NCBI GenBank assembly: GCA_025062195.1
Contig: JANXAS010000018.1
Span: 1-64,000, forward strand
Length of the DNA stretch: 64,000 bases
Reading direction: 5' to 3'
Source of the DNA: Armatimonadota bacterium
GTDB lineage: Bacteria > Armatimonadota > Fervidibacteria > Fervidibacterales > Thermosaccharophagaceae
A model generated the notes under the pieces. That model was not told where the DNA came from, ran no database searches, and saw only the letters and a program-made list of their open reading frames with translations. Numbering within the stretch: the first letter of the stretch is position 1; every line of letters begins with the position of its first letter. The position numbers were made by a program, and so were the translations under genes. Shown here in pieces: positions 54,401 to 63,131 of the stretch.

Positions 54401-56146
54401 CGAAAGGTCAACGCGAGCCTCCTTGCCCGGAAGATACACATTCTTATCGGGCTTGATGGCGATGCGCAAATCTTCAGCCGGATTGACATAGATGATTTTT
54501 GTGTCTCGGATAATATGACCAGCCTTCGTTATGCGATATGCATGCAGCGTCAATGTGCCCACCATTTGCTCGGTAAGCGTTAACGGGATTGTGTTCCTTG
54601 TGCCATTCATTTCAAGCGACCTTGTGAGCACAGTTTGCCTTCCCCTGATTGCATCAATGTAGACAGTGCCACCACGCCTTGGTGAGAGCACTGTTAATTG
54701 GACTGTCTCGCCAACCCTTGCTATCACCTTGCTCGTCCGCAGCAGTATTGCCTCGTCAATTGCCTCTCCCTCAAGCGTTCTTGTCAAGCGACCTTTGTTG
54801 CCTTGCTTATCTATTGCCTCAACCGCGATGCTGATGCGCCCCTCTGAGGGCACAAACTGCAACTCTGCGATGCCAGTCTCATCTGTCTTTCCAACCCAGT
54901 TAATCCCACCCCCTGTAACCCTCACACTTGTCTCCGCTGGCATTCCATCTGGGTATGTGGTGACGATGAACAGAGTGTTTTGGATGCCTTTAGCAAGTGT
55001 TTGACTGTCTGGTATCACGACGATGCTAATTGCATCCTTTGCTATTGGCAGCGTCTCCGTTATTTGCTCTTCGTGCTCAGCCTTGTCGGTGACTTGAACA
55101 TCAATCTTGAGCAGCGCTTTCCCCTGCTCAAGTGGCAATCCGACAAAGTGCGTCGGTAGGCGATAGCTGAACTTGTAAACTCCACCATCATCAGTGCGCC
55201 CACGAAGCTCGGCAATCTGATTCCATCCGACATCAAATGTTGAGAGCTTAATGATGACCTCGCCATCGGAGACTGGCTTTCCAAAGAAGTAGTTCGCTTT
55301 CACTGTCCCATTGACCTCTTCGCCGGGAAGGTAAAAACGCTTTGATGTCTCAAGTTCAACCTTGAACTTGGGCAGCACATACCTGTCAACTTTGACTGTC
55401 TGCGTTGCTTCACCAACCTCCCTCAATCCGCCTTTAGCATCGGCAACTTGTGCAATTGCTCTAACAGTGTAGTTGCCGAGATTGATTTCGTCAGCGAGCT
55501 GGAAGTCGGCATTGGCAATGCCAAATTGTGATGTCCTCTCCCGCTTCCTGAAGACCTTGTTGCCCTTTGGGTCCTCAACCTCAAATGAGACTTGTATATT
55601 GGGCGACGGCTTCAGTGTCGCCGCGTTTAGGCAAAGCGCACGCATGTGTATGATTTGCGATGGCTGATACAACGGCTTATCAGTGGTTAGCAGTATGCGC
55701 ACCTCTTCTTTCACCGTGACGGTTTCAACAATCTTGTCCTCACCGATCGGCGAGCTGACTGTAACCGAAATTTCGTTCCTGCCAACAGCCCATGGCGGCA
55801 CTTTGAATGTCCCCTCAACGGTCCCGTGCCTATTTGTGCGCTCATTGAAAAGCTCCACCGTCCATCCGCTCTCAGCGTGTTTAAGAGAAACTCTGACTTG
55901 GGCATTCGCTATAGGTTCGTCCTTATCGTGGTTTCGGACGATGACGCGGAGCGACGCAGTTGAGCCGGCAAGCCACTCACGCTGCCCAATAAGATGTATC
56001 TCAAGTGGCGATGGTAGATACTCATTCTGTTGCACCACTCTGGAGGCTGCGCTGCGAGCCAATGCGTAGATGAGAAGCACACCGAGTGCCACACCAAGTG
56101 ATGAACCAAGCACGAAGATGCGCCTTATGGTAACCTTATGCGCCAT
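51494..56146 (-). CDS. Alpha-2-macroglobulin-family protein with GspG-like and collagen-like inserts
   Basis: 1550 residues, anchored by an N-terminal helix (RIFVLGSSLGVALGVLLIYA). Macroglobulin domains occupy ~40-670, including TTDKPLYQPSQIIHMRALCL and KPDKNVYLPGKEARVDLSVS. In the bait-region position lies a module of ~690-785 resembling pseudopilin GspG (LLNALEEYRRRRGSYPE, DPLGREY, SAGPDGDFGTNDD), then a collagen-like run (~805-830, GPQGPVGPRGPEGPPGPK). The A2M domain (SITTWRLTVMAS) and the thioester domain with FGCFEQ (Cys1065, Gln1068) follow. It likely traps attacking proteases in the periplasm. There is no pbpC neighbour, unlike enterobacterial YfhM. GGAGGTGAGTCCTC precedes the ATG. Confidence 0.92.
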   Translation of the reverse strand: MAHKVTIRRIFVLGSSLGVALGVLLIYALARSAASRVVQQNEYLPSPLEIHLIGQREWLAGSTASLRVIVRNHDKDEPIANAQVRVSLKHAESGWTVELFNERTNRHGTVEGTFKVPPWAVGRNEISVTVSSPIGEDKIVETVTVKEEVRILLTTDKPLYQPSQIIHMRALCLNAATLKPSPNIQVSFEVEDPKGNKVFRKRERTSQFGIANADFQLADEINLGNYTVRAIAQVADAKGGLREVGEATQTVKVDRYVLPKFKVELETSKRFYLPGEEVNGTVKANYFFGKPVSDGEVIIKLSTFDVGWNQIAELRGRTDDGGVYKFSYRLPTHFVGLPLEQGKALLKIDVQVTDKAEHEEQITETLPIAKDAISIVVIPDSQTLAKGIQNTLFIVTTYPDGMPAETSVRVTGGGINWVGKTDETGIAELQFVPSEGRISIAVEAIDKQGNKGRLTRTLEGEAIDEAILLRTSKVIARVGETVQLTVLSPRRGGTVYIDAIRGRQTVLTRSLEMNGTRNTIPLTLTEQMVGTLTLHAYRITKAGHIIRDTKIIYVNPAEDLRIAIKPDKNVYLPGKEARVDLSVSDTSGRPMLAALGITAVDESVYALQEMQPGLEKVYFMLERELLKPKYQIRGFEPTIILLKSLRLLPLERPQPATIDERKERAARVLFAAAMPNLHTMYVNTWQVRAQKLRGKWIEHAQKVYTRLLNALEEYRRRRGSYPEQKEIIDALIRERLISRQDVLDPLGREYRAELIRGRFLQLTSAGPDGDFGTNDDVRMPQESIWFTRILDRGAAVQQLGLGAFGAERAALAGPQGPVGPRGPEGPPGPKAAAGFGGGAPEAQQIRIRQFFPETLVFIPQLITDERGRASLNLAMADSITTWRLTVMASSLRGLLGSAVASLRVFQDFFVDIDLPVSLTQGDEVSIPIAIYNYLPTAQTVRLQLQPEEWFEPLSSIEQTVLMNAGDVGVVRFPIRVKNLGTNSMTVIARGEKMSDAIKRQVLVIPNGKEVWESVSDTLKGSVKKVVKIPPQAIDDASTILVRIYGGGFSQVVDGLDKLLRMPFGCFEQTSSVTYPNVLVLDYMKRTKQINPEIQMKAEQYINLGYQRLLTFEVKGGGFSWFGDPPAHEVLTAYGLMEFNDMSKVFEIDRRVIERTSKWLISRQRQDGSWEPPGGGIREGVINRQTDVLRTTAYIAWALSETLTTIPDAEVKRSVGRAVEYMMGRRVESVDDAYALAVIANAFVGWDRNNQVTIRIIDRLAKMANVEGDIANWRTSVPTFTHSKGITADLETTALATYALLKARSHPDIVNKALTYLVRSKDAYGTWHSTQATIWSLKALLLATEGATSEIDAHIAIKCNGKDVAKLRITPEDSDIVRQVDLKRFVREGDNEVTFEWQGKGAAVYQVATRYYLPWDIVRGEEKEPLDISVDYDRRELSVNDIVRCEVSVRNNQPIAAKMVIVDVGIPPGFQILSEDLAKLVEQKVIQKFSLTGRQVIIYLDEIRPQGTVTISYRLRATYPIRASSGAAVAYEYYAPEETKVEAKPVKLVVR

Positions 56147-56385
56147 GAGGACTCACCTCCACTTCTGTGTGCCATACAGCACCTCGCGTAAGCGTTTTGC
56201 TCTCCAGCCACAAATTGAAAATAAAGTGGCAGTGAAAAGCATGATGGGCAGCACTACACTTTGCTGCTTCCATTAATGCGAACCTTTTTAGCACCACTTG
56301 TGATTTGCCCACCGCTTTTGCGTTCATAGTTGTGACGGGCGAGGAGTTGCAATTGTTCCGCAACACCCATTCAGCCAAATCCAAT

Positions 56386-57684
56386 CTATTCCGTTAGCGG
56401 CTTTGTAAACCTTATGCAAACTGGCATTGGAACTGACGAACTGCTGCTACTCGGTGTGAGCTCGCCAGTAGCTTGATCTATTCGGAAGACAACGATGCTG
56501 TTTGAGTTCTGATTGGCAGCGAGCAGGAACTTGCCTGTTGGGTCAACCGAGAAGTTGCGTGGTGTTCTGCCCTGAGTTGCGAAGTGACCGATTGGAGTTA
56601 GCATGCCGCTATGCTGGTCAATTGAAAATGCGGCAATGCTATCGTGGCCTCGGTTTGAGCCATAAAGGAAACGCCCAGATGGGTGGACAACGACCTCGGC
56701 AGTTGTATTCTCGCCGGAAAAGCCCTTAGGCAATGTGCTTACAGTTTGTATCTCCTTTAAAGACCCATTTGCCGCATCGTATGAGAAGGCAGTCACGGTT
56801 GAGTTTAATTCATTGATGACATAGACAAAGCGTCCATTCGGATGAAATGCAAGATGCCTTGGACCTGCACCGGGCGCAACTGTCGCAAACGGCGGTTCGC
56901 TTGGGGTTAACATGCCACCCTCAGCATCATAACGATAAATGAAAATCTTGTCCAAGCCAAGGTCGCAAACCAATGCAAACCTGTTTGAGGCATCCAAGTT
57001 GATTGAGTGCGCATGTGGCGCCTCTTGGCGCTTCGGATTAACACCCTTTCCGGTGTGTTGGATGAATGATGTCGGCATGCCAAGCCTTCCATCAGCGCCT
57101 ATCGGGAGCACAGCAATGCTTCCACCACCATAGTTAGCTACAAGCGCATTCCTGCCGAGAGCATCAACTATGATGTGGCACGGACCTGCACCATACGATG
57201 GAACGCTGTTAAGAAATTTGAGCATCCCGCTGCTTGGTTCAATTTGGAATGCACTCACATTGGGCGTCTCTTTTTGTCTAACAAAAATTTCGTTGACAGC
57301 ATAAAGGAAGCGCCCACTTGGATGGATAGCGATGAACGACGGGTTCACCGTTTCGGCAACAAGGCGCGGCTCGCTCAACCTGCCACTTTCAAGATCAAGC
57401 ACAAGCAAATAGATGCCCTTGCTACCGCCACCAGTGTATGTGCCTACATAAACCCAGAGCAAACCATTCTGCTGCACTATCGGCATCACAATCCCCTTAA
57501 GCGCGAAGGCACAAATGAGTGCGAGGATGATACATAAGAGCGCAATTGATGGCGGGCAATGTGTGGGCTGCAAGCGTGGGCGCATGAAACGCGCCACAAA
57601 AAATTTGGGCGGACTGCCCTCCCTTACCACTTTCGCACCACACGCACTGTTCGCATTAGCGTGCGAACACTTACCTGTGAACAT
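56386..57684 (-). CDS. Lactonase-family seven-bladed beta-propeller (6-phosphogluconolactonase-like)
   Basis: About 432 residues. The C-terminal 370 form repeated propeller blades with the family pattern: VYVGTYTGGGSKGIYLLVLD, FIAIHPSGRFLYAVNE, GPCHIIVDALGRNALVANYG, GPRHLAFHPNGRFVYVINEL and PRNFSVDPTGKFLLAANQNS. A hydrophobic stretch (ALLCIILALICAFALKG) near residue 50 suggests export. If so, the substrate is probably a periplasmic lactone rather than a cytoplasmic phosphogluconolactone. The start is uncertain (ATG 57684, GTG 57696, or a later ATG before the hydrophobic stretch). Confidence 0.83.
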   Translation of the reverse strand: MFTGKCSHANANSACGAKVVREGSPPKFFVARFMRPRLQPTHCPPSIALLCIILALICAFALKGIVMPIVQQNGLLWVYVGTYTGGGSKGIYLLVLDLESGRLSEPRLVAETVNPSFIAIHPSGRFLYAVNEIFVRQKETPNVSAFQIEPSSGMLKFLNSVPSYGAGPCHIIVDALGRNALVANYGGGSIAVLPIGADGRLGMPTSFIQHTGKGVNPKRQEAPHAHSINLDASNRFALVCDLGLDKIFIYRYDAEGGMLTPSEPPFATVAPGAGPRHLAFHPNGRFVYVINELNSTVTAFSYDAANGSLKEIQTVSTLPKGFSGENTTAEVVVHPSGRFLYGSNRGHDSIAAFSIDQHSGMLTPIGHFATQGRTPRNFSVDPTGKFLLAANQNSNSIVVFRIDQATGELTPSSSSSSVPMPVCIRFTKPLTE

Positions 57685-57821
57685 TATAATCACCACTCAC
57701 CATGCTGAGTAAACAATCACTCACTGGATGGGATCCAGCTGGCTACCTTTTCAGGCACAAGGATCATCCTTCGTAAGTGGCATGAAAACCATATGCCATA
57801 AATCATGAGAATCAAAGCTTG

Positions 57822-58676
57822 TTATACAACACTTCCGAAGGCCTTTCGGGTGTATTCAATATTTGCCCTTGTGTCTTGAAAGATGTCGCGAGGGCTTGAT
57901 GTCTCAAGGATATACCAGCCATCATAACCAATCTCTCTTAGCGCTTCTGCACACTTTGGGAAGTCAACATTTGAAGGCTCGCTCAATAGCCTCGGTCCGT
58001 TCTTCAAATGCACTTGGCATATCAATCCTTTAAGCATTCGTATCTCCTTTGGCACATCTCTTCCTCTGTCGGCAGAGTTCTTTAGGTCATAGTAAACTTG
58101 CACAGCCTTTGAGCCAACCTGCTCAACGATTCTCAAGTTATCCTCAGCGCTAAGTGTGTTCTCCAAACCGAGTATGACACCCGCTCTCTCAGCTCTTGGT
58201 GCGAGTTCCTTTAAGACATCAATCACCCGGCTCATTTCCTCTTTGTTTTCGGGGCGCAATTCGCCGCGCCCAAAGAAGGCAAGCAATATCACCTTCGTGC
58301 CCAAGTTCCTTGTCACCTCAATTGCATCTGCCACCCATATTGCAGCCTTTGGCTCCGACTTAAGCGGAACGGAGTTCAACACTCCAAGCGCTGTTGAAGC
58401 GATCTCAACGCCGTGTTTCTTTGAAGCCTCTATGAACTGCTTTTGAACATCTGGGTTGCGAAGGTGACCTGTCGGCGATGGAAAGTGAATGCTTACTTCA
58501 ACCCCATCCAGACCGATCTTTGCCGCAAGTTCAAAGGCATCAACTCTTCCGGCACGCCCCAAGTTCCAGTCGCACATGCCAACCTTTATTGCATTGTCGC
58601 TGCTTACAAAGGCTTTCCTGAACGCAGAGATGGCTGCGACTGCTCCAGCAATCTCTATGAATCTACGCCTCGTCAT
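57822..58676 (-). CDS. TAT-exported sugar phosphate isomerase/epimerase
   Basis: About 284 residues. The N-terminus MTRRRFIEIAGAVAAISAFR has a twin-arginine motif and a short hydrophobic stretch. The TIM barrel follows: GLDGVEVSIHFPSPTGHLRN, VILGLENTLSAEDNLRIVEQ (Glu), AVQVYYDLKNSAD, CQVHLKNGPR (His) and GWYILETSSP (Glu). ATG 58676 has GGGCGGTGAG upstream. An exported epimerase next to an exported lactonase-like propeller suggests periplasmic sugar oxidation or epimerisation, with the TAT dehydrogenase at 15071 a possible partner. This link is inference. Confidence 0.8.
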   Translation of the reverse strand: MTRRRFIEIAGAVAAISAFRKAFVSSDNAIKVGMCDWNLGRAGRVDAFELAAKIGLDGVEVSIHFPSPTGHLRNPDVQKQFIEASKKHGVEIASTALGVLNSVPLKSEPKAAIWVADAIEVTRNLGTKVILLAFFGRGELRPENKEEMSRVIDVLKELAPRAERAGVILGLENTLSAEDNLRIVEQVGSKAVQVYYDLKNSADRGRDVPKEIRMLKGLICQVHLKNGPRLLSEPSNVDFPKCAEALREIGYDGWYILETSSPRDIFQDTRANIEYTRKAFGSVV

Positions 58677-58732
58677 ATCCACTCACCGCCCCTGTCGGAT
58701 AATCAGGTTCGCTCCTTGCTTCAAATGTTTTA

Positions 58733-59205
58733 GTATGCGCTTTCTCACAACCATGCCACGGGCTTTAGCCCATGGTCGCTGACGAATCTTTTAAACGCCA
58801 TCTTAGACGGCGATGAAAATTTTCGCAAAATGAATTTAGCGCTCATTTGCTTCGTCATCAACCACTGGCTGAAGCCAGTGGAATGGATAAACAAACATGC
58901 TTTTTCACAACCATGCCACGGCTTTAGCACATGGTCGTTGACGAATTCTTAGCGCCCTCTTTAGACGGCGAGGAAAATCTTCTTTTCGGCTCGGCAGTAG
59001 CCTCGCCCTCCCAGTTTTGTGGCTAACACGAACATTCCCACCAAAGGAATTTGTAATAAGGCACGAAGCAAAGCGTAGTGCCGTCACGAACAGGACAAGG
59101 AACAAAAGTCAAGTAACAAATTTGACGCCATTACGCTTCGTGGCTAACTACGAACCTAACAAACAAAACTTGTAGTGAAGAGCGACCCGTATAAAATAGT
59201 AGCGT
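58733..59205. repeat. Cluster of dispersed composite palindromic repeats
   Basis: Two plus-orientation copies of the ~85-base module lie at about 58738-58822 and 58898-58985 (CAACCATGCCACGG... GACGAAT... AGACGGCGA). Between them is a perfect 9-bp palindrome, CCACTGGCT-GA-AGCCAGTGG, at about 58862-58881. A further module at 59101-59154 is nearly the reverse complement of 4359-4419, and GGCAGTAGCCTCGCC near 58997 matches 4461-4508 in inverse. No protein is encoded. Confidence 0.75.
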
Positions 59206-59306
59206 CCCATTCGCATGCCTAAATATTCACACGCCGCAATCCCCTGCTGACGAGGTCAAGCCCTTCAAGGCTCATTTGCGGCTTTGCGAGGTTTCCTTCA
59301 ACTTGC

Positions 59307-60050
59307 TCACTTTAGCTGGTTGCCATCCCAACCGCAACCGGTTCGCCACTTGCCGTTCACCCAATGGTCTATAACTGACTCCGCCGAAAACCATTTCACA
59401 TGCCCGTCCAAGAAGAGCACATTTGAGCCACCCAGATGGCGCGCATACTCAGGCGTTTGCCTACTCGGATTGCACTTAGCAGCACAAGTATTTGCGTAGG
59501 CAACACGCCATGGGCTGTTCAGCAAACCCGAGCAGTCAGCGAATATAGGTGTAACTGCATGTTGAGTCCATACAATCAACCGGTGCTGCTCACCACCGCA
59601 ACCGTTCAGGATGCTCTCCATATACCCATATGACATCACGAAGTCTCCCGGCAACACCCCTGCGCTTATTAAATCATTTACTCCGTGATGTGGTATGCTC
59701 CCGTTAGAACATCCAAAAGGAGCTGCGCTCGGGCAAGCCCATATTTGCCAGTTCTTGATGTATGGGGAGAGCGACACTTGTGGTTGAATGTTTGTTCTCG
59801 GATCAGGTCTCCAGCACCATGTGTTTGCTCTCGGCAGCCTTTCATCGTAGTCCTGGGAATACTGCAGCACTGCCATGCCTATCTGCTTCAGATTACTCTG
59901 GCACACCGCATTCCTTGCCTTCTCCCTCGCCCTCGCAAACACAGGAAACAATATTGCTGCCAAGACGGCGATTATAGCAATCACCACAAGCAGCTCTATC
60001 AGTGTAAATCCAACTTCCATTCCTTTACGAATTTCGTTTGTGCGCCTCAT
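59307..60050 (-). CDS. DUF1559-type prepilin-like protein
   Basis: About 247 residues. The type IV prepilin leader ends at [23 protein letters not shown] (peptidase cut before Phe, Glu at +5). The helix continues into [20 protein letters not shown] and [20 protein letters not shown], then a soluble head and the C-terminal H-x9-DG motif ([18 protein letters not shown]). This is the hallmark of the large pseudopilin families of Planctomycetes and Armatimonadota. GGGAGGG lies 6 bases before ATG 60050. No secretion genes are adjacent. It is flanked on both sides by repeat copies. Confidence 0.9.
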   Translation of the reverse strand: MRRTNEIRKGMEVGFTLIELLVVIAIIAVLAAILFPVFARAREKARNAVCQSNLKQIGMAVLQYSQDYDERLPRANTWCWRPDPRTNIQPQVSLSPYIKNWQIWACPSAAPFGCSNGSIPHHGVNDLISAGVLPGDFVMSYGYMESILNGCGGEQHRLIVWTQHAVTPIFADCSGLLNSPWRVAYANTCAAKCNPSRQTPEYARHLGGSNVLFLDGHVKWFSAESVIDHWVNGKWRTGCGWDGNQLK

Positions 60051-60056
60051 ACTCAT

Positions 60057-60450
60057 CCCTCCCGATGTTGTGATTAAAAGGCTAAGCTTATCCTTCCAAC
60101 GACGCTTCGTTTATACACAATAGTAAGTATAACTTTTGTCAAGGGGCAGCTGTTGACTCCGATAATGGGCACAGATATCAAATATTTTGAGCCGAACGCA
60201 AACGAACAACTCGTCTCTTTACTGCGAGTGTTGTTGGTGGATACTTTCCCTAACCATGCTATAGGCTTTAGTCCGTAGTCGTTGACGAAAATTCTGAGCG
60301 CCCTCTTTAGATGGAGAGAAGATTTTCGCCGAATAAATTTGGCGCCCGGAAAAATCGCCATCAACCGCTTGCTAAAGCCAAAGGCACGGATGGATAAGAA
60401 GCAACAAACTTATGAGTAAAGGGCGAGCAGCTCAGTTGATGGTGCAGCTA
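60057..60450. repeat. Gap containing a further copy of the dispersed repeat
   Basis: The module lies at about 60243-60331, plus orientation (AACCATGCTATAGGCTTTAG, TCGTTGACGAAAATTCTGAG, CGCCCTCTTTAGATGGAGAG). It is less well conserved than the copies near 58740-58985. The rest of the gap shows no gene. Confidence 0.7.
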
Positions 60451-61581
60451 TCAAGCCTTTGTGCTGCGCGCAAGCAATGCTGTGCCAATAATTAGCGAGA
60501 GCAAATTTGGCAACCAACACCCAACGATGATTGGTATGCGTCCCTGCCTTGCAAGTATCGTTCCGTAATACCACATGAAGTAGTATGAGAGCACAATGAT
60601 GAGACTCAACCCGAGTGCCAATCCTAAGCCAGCTTGCCTTGTGCGCAACCCGAGTGGCGCGCCGAGCAGCGCCATCAGGAAACAAGCCCACGCAAACGCG
60701 AATCTGTTGTGCAGCTCTGTCGCATAGCGAAATTGAGACAGCCTATCGGCACCATGTCGGTGCATGTGCCTTAACTTCAGCCTCAACTCACCTATCGTCA
60801 TCTTGTCAGGCTCAAGTTGCATTGCTTCAACCTTCACATCCTCCAAACTCTTACGCAAAGGCGGTTCTGGTAAGCTGCTCCAATCGCTTGGATGCATTTC
60901 TTCAAACTTATGTGCGAGCGCCACCCTCCACGGCGAGAGCACCTGCCAAAAGCCATCTTTGAGAGTCCAACCATCGCCGCGCCATATCGCCTCCTTCGCT
61001 GAAATGAAAGCCATCGGCTCACCGTCACCGTAAAGGACAATTTGCACACCGTGCATGATGCCTCTTTCCAACTCAAATTTCTCAACAAGGATGAGCTGCC
61101 TCAATCTACCGTAAGGTGGATGGCGAAGTATGACCGATTGCAAGATTGGCTTGCCGCTGATTCGCAAAAGTATGCGCTCTGCAACCCTATCGCTTTGCGG
61201 CACAAGATAATTTCTCATGCCAAATGCGAGTGCCGATGCCAATACGCCGATAAGAAGCAGAGCAGATGATAGCCGCGCAAAGCTGATTCCGCTGCTGAAC
61301 AGGGCAAGTATTTCGTTATCGTGGCTCAGCTGACCAATGACGATGATGGATGCAAGTAGGACAGCCATAGGAAGGCTCATTGTAACTATGTTTGGTAACT
61401 TCAGGACGAAAAATTTTACCGCCTCACTCACTGGCACACCCTGCTCCATCACGAGTTCAAGGAAACGGCGCAACAGCTCACCAACTATGAGGAAGCCAGA
61501 GAATATGCCTACACCCACAAGGAAGGCAAATGCGCCGATTCGGAGCACGTAGCGATCCCAAGTGGTCAACTTGACTGACAC
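60451..61581 (-). CDS. LPS export permease of the LptF/LptG family
   Basis: 376-residue inner-membrane subunit of the Lpt exporter: three N-terminal helices, a periplasmic beta-jellyroll (about residues 130-270) and three C-terminal helices (FAWACFLMALLGAPLGLRTR onward). LPNIVTMSLPMAVLLASIIV and NEILALFSSGISFARLSSAL match the coupling region contacted by LptB. Only one LptF/G gene is present, so it may form a homodimer or pair with one elsewhere. The start may be GTG 61581 or TTG 61569; AGAGGTG fits the latter better. It is the last gene of the operon. Confidence 0.88.
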   Translation of the reverse strand: MSVKLTTWDRYVLRIGAFAFLVGVGIFSGFLIVGELLRRFLELVMEQGVPVSEAVKFFVLKLPNIVTMSLPMAVLLASIIVIGQLSHDNEILALFSSGISFARLSSALLLIGVLASALAFGMRNYLVPQSDRVAERILLRISGKPILQSVILRHPPYGRLRQLILVEKFELERGIMHGVQIVLYGDGEPMAFISAKEAIWRGDGWTLKDGFWQVLSPWRVALAHKFEEMHPSDWSSLPEPPLRKSLEDVKVEAMQLEPDKMTIGELRLKLRHMHRHGADRLSQFRYATELHNRFAFAWACFLMALLGAPLGLRTRQAGLGLALGLSLIIVLSYYFMWYYGTILARQGRIPIIVGCWLPNLLSLIIGTALLARSTKA

Positions 61582-61660
61582 CTCTCATGGTCACTTTACC
61601 CGTCAAGGATATTTGCGGCAGTAAGTGTCGTGGCTAAAGCCACACATACCCTGTAATTAA

Positions 61661-62464
61661 CTACATCCTAAAACTTTCGCCCAAGTAGAATTGGCGTGCT
61701 ATCTCGTCCTCGTAAAGTTGAGCTGCAGTGCCAGATGTCAGTATCTTGCCCTTGTGGATGATGTAACCTCGGTCAATGATGCGCAGTGTCTGATGGACAT
61801 TGTGGTCTGTGATGAGTATGCCAATGCCTTTGTCCCTAAGCTTCAATATGAGCTTCTGCAACTCCTCAACGGCAATCGGATCAACGCCGGTGAATGGCTC
61901 ATCAAGCAAAAGGAAACGCGGTGAGAGCGCTATTGCTCTTGCCACTTCCACACGCCTCTGCTCACCGCCGGATAAATCCTGACCATACTGATGCCTCAAT
62001 TCCTTCAAGTTGAACTCCTCAAGCAGCTGCTCAACAATCTCTTTACGCTCACGCCTCCCATAACCGCGAAGCTCAAGGACTGCGTTCAGATTCTGCTCAA
62101 CAGTCAGCCTACGAAATATTGATGGCTCCTGTGGCAGGTATCCTATGCCCAGGCGCGCGCGCTTATACATCGGCATATGAGTTATATCTTGCCCGTCAAA
62201 GAAAACACGCCCGCCATTGGGCTTTATAAACCCGACAAGCATGTAAAATGTTGTCGTCTTACCGGCACCATTTGGACCAAGCAAACCGACTATCTCCTTT
62301 GGCATCACTGAAACATCAACGCCGTCAACGACTGCCCGCCTGCCATATCGCTTCACCAAACTCCTTCCCTCAAGGCACCCGTTGGGTTGCGAGTCGCCAT
62401 CGCACGCGATGCCGAACGAGCGGCTGTTCATGAGCGCATTACACCACCCTCGTGTTCCTCTCAC
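61661..62464 (-). CDS. lptB: LPS export ABC ATPase LptB
   Basis: ATPase that drives LPS extraction. 267 residues (the GTG start overlaps the stop of the upstream gene as GTGA; ATG 62431 is an alternative). Walker A VGLLGPNGAGKTTTFYMLVG, the Q-loop in YLPQEPSIFRRLTVEQNLNA, signature LSGGEQRRVEVARAIA, Walker B FLLLDEPFTGVDPIAVEELQ, and the H-loop ILITDHNVHQTL are all typical of LptB. It sits between the OstA/LptA-like gene and the LptF/G permease. Confidence 0.95.
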   Translation of the reverse strand: MRGTRGWCNALMNSRSFGIACDGDSQPNGCLEGRSLVKRYGRRAVVDGVDVSVMPKEIVGLLGPNGAGKTTTFYMLVGFIKPNGGRVFFDGQDITHMPMYKRARLGIGYLPQEPSIFRRLTVEQNLNAVLELRGYGRRERKEIVEQLLEEFNLKELRHQYGQDLSGGEQRRVEVARAIALSPRFLLLDEPFTGVDPIAVEELQKLILKLRDKGIGILITDHNVHQTLRIIDRGYIIHKGKILTSGTAAQLYEDEIARQFYLGESFRM

Positions 62465-63114
62465 TGCTTCTTCTCAAGCACCTTCTCAGAAGGCTTTCGC
62501 TCAAACTGCACATTAATTTCTGGGATGAGTTGCTCATCCCCAGGCTCAAAAATCAACTCACCACTCTCAAGATGCATAACTATCTTTCCAGCTTTGCCGA
62601 GCGCCTGCGAGACCTCCGGAGATATGCCACCCACTGTTATCTGCGGCGAGCCAGTCATGATCAAAAGCGATTCTTTAGGGTCAATTTGGAGATGCTTACA
62701 TGAGCCAATTACATGCGCTCTCCGTCCACTCTCAACTTCCACCTTGATATCAAGCTTGACATTACCGATAGCTTCAGCCAAGATGATTGTCCCAAGTATC
62801 CCTTTGCCTTGAACACCCCTTTGAGCCAACTTGGCGATGACGGTATCACTTCGTATCCTGCCTTGTGACCATTCAATCACCGCACCGCCGCGCGCCACAA
62901 CTTCAATCGGCTTGCTGCGGAGCAAGAGCTTAATTGACGAACCCTGTTGCCCCTCACAATAAATTTTCACAAGCTCAAATTGTCCCCCGGAGGCACCCTG
63001 AAATACAGGGGCATTCTCCGTAGCAGTCTCGTGCCACATGAGCATTACAAGCGCACAGCATACTGCAAAAGAAGCCAACAGTATGGCGCACCTGCAAGTA
63101 TGCATGATCATCAT
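62461..63114 (-). CDS. OstA/LptA-like periplasmic LPS-bridge protein
   Basis: 217 residues with an N-terminal signal sequence (CAILLASFAVCCALVMLMW). The mature part is a run of short beta strands of the OstA fold (GGAVIEWSQGRIRSDTVIAK, GNVKLDIKVEVESGRR, HLQIDPKESLLIMTGSPQIT), ending in a charged tail. It is expected to bridge LptC to the outer-membrane LptD. Position, between lptC-like and lptB genes, supports the call more than any single motif. Confidence 0.78.
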   Translation of the reverse strand: MMIMHTCRCAILLASFAVCCALVMLMWHETATENAPVFQGASGGQFELVKIYCEGQQGSSIKLLLRSKPIEVVARGGAVIEWSQGRIRSDTVIAKLAQRGVQGKGILGTIILAEAIGNVKLDIKVEVESGRRAHVIGSCKHLQIDPKESLLIMTGSPQITVGGISPEVSQALGKAGKIVMHLESGELIFEPGDEQLIPEINVQFERKPSEKVLEKKQ

Positions 63115-63131
63115 CCCCTATTGAAATGCAA

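Noticed and set aside
58733-60364. Repeats as a CRISPR array or proteins (short ORFs ending in LKPVAWL-like sequence)
   Set aside because: Repeats differ in orientation, spacing and length and are not separated by uniform spacers; the shared peptide endings are only translations of the repeat.
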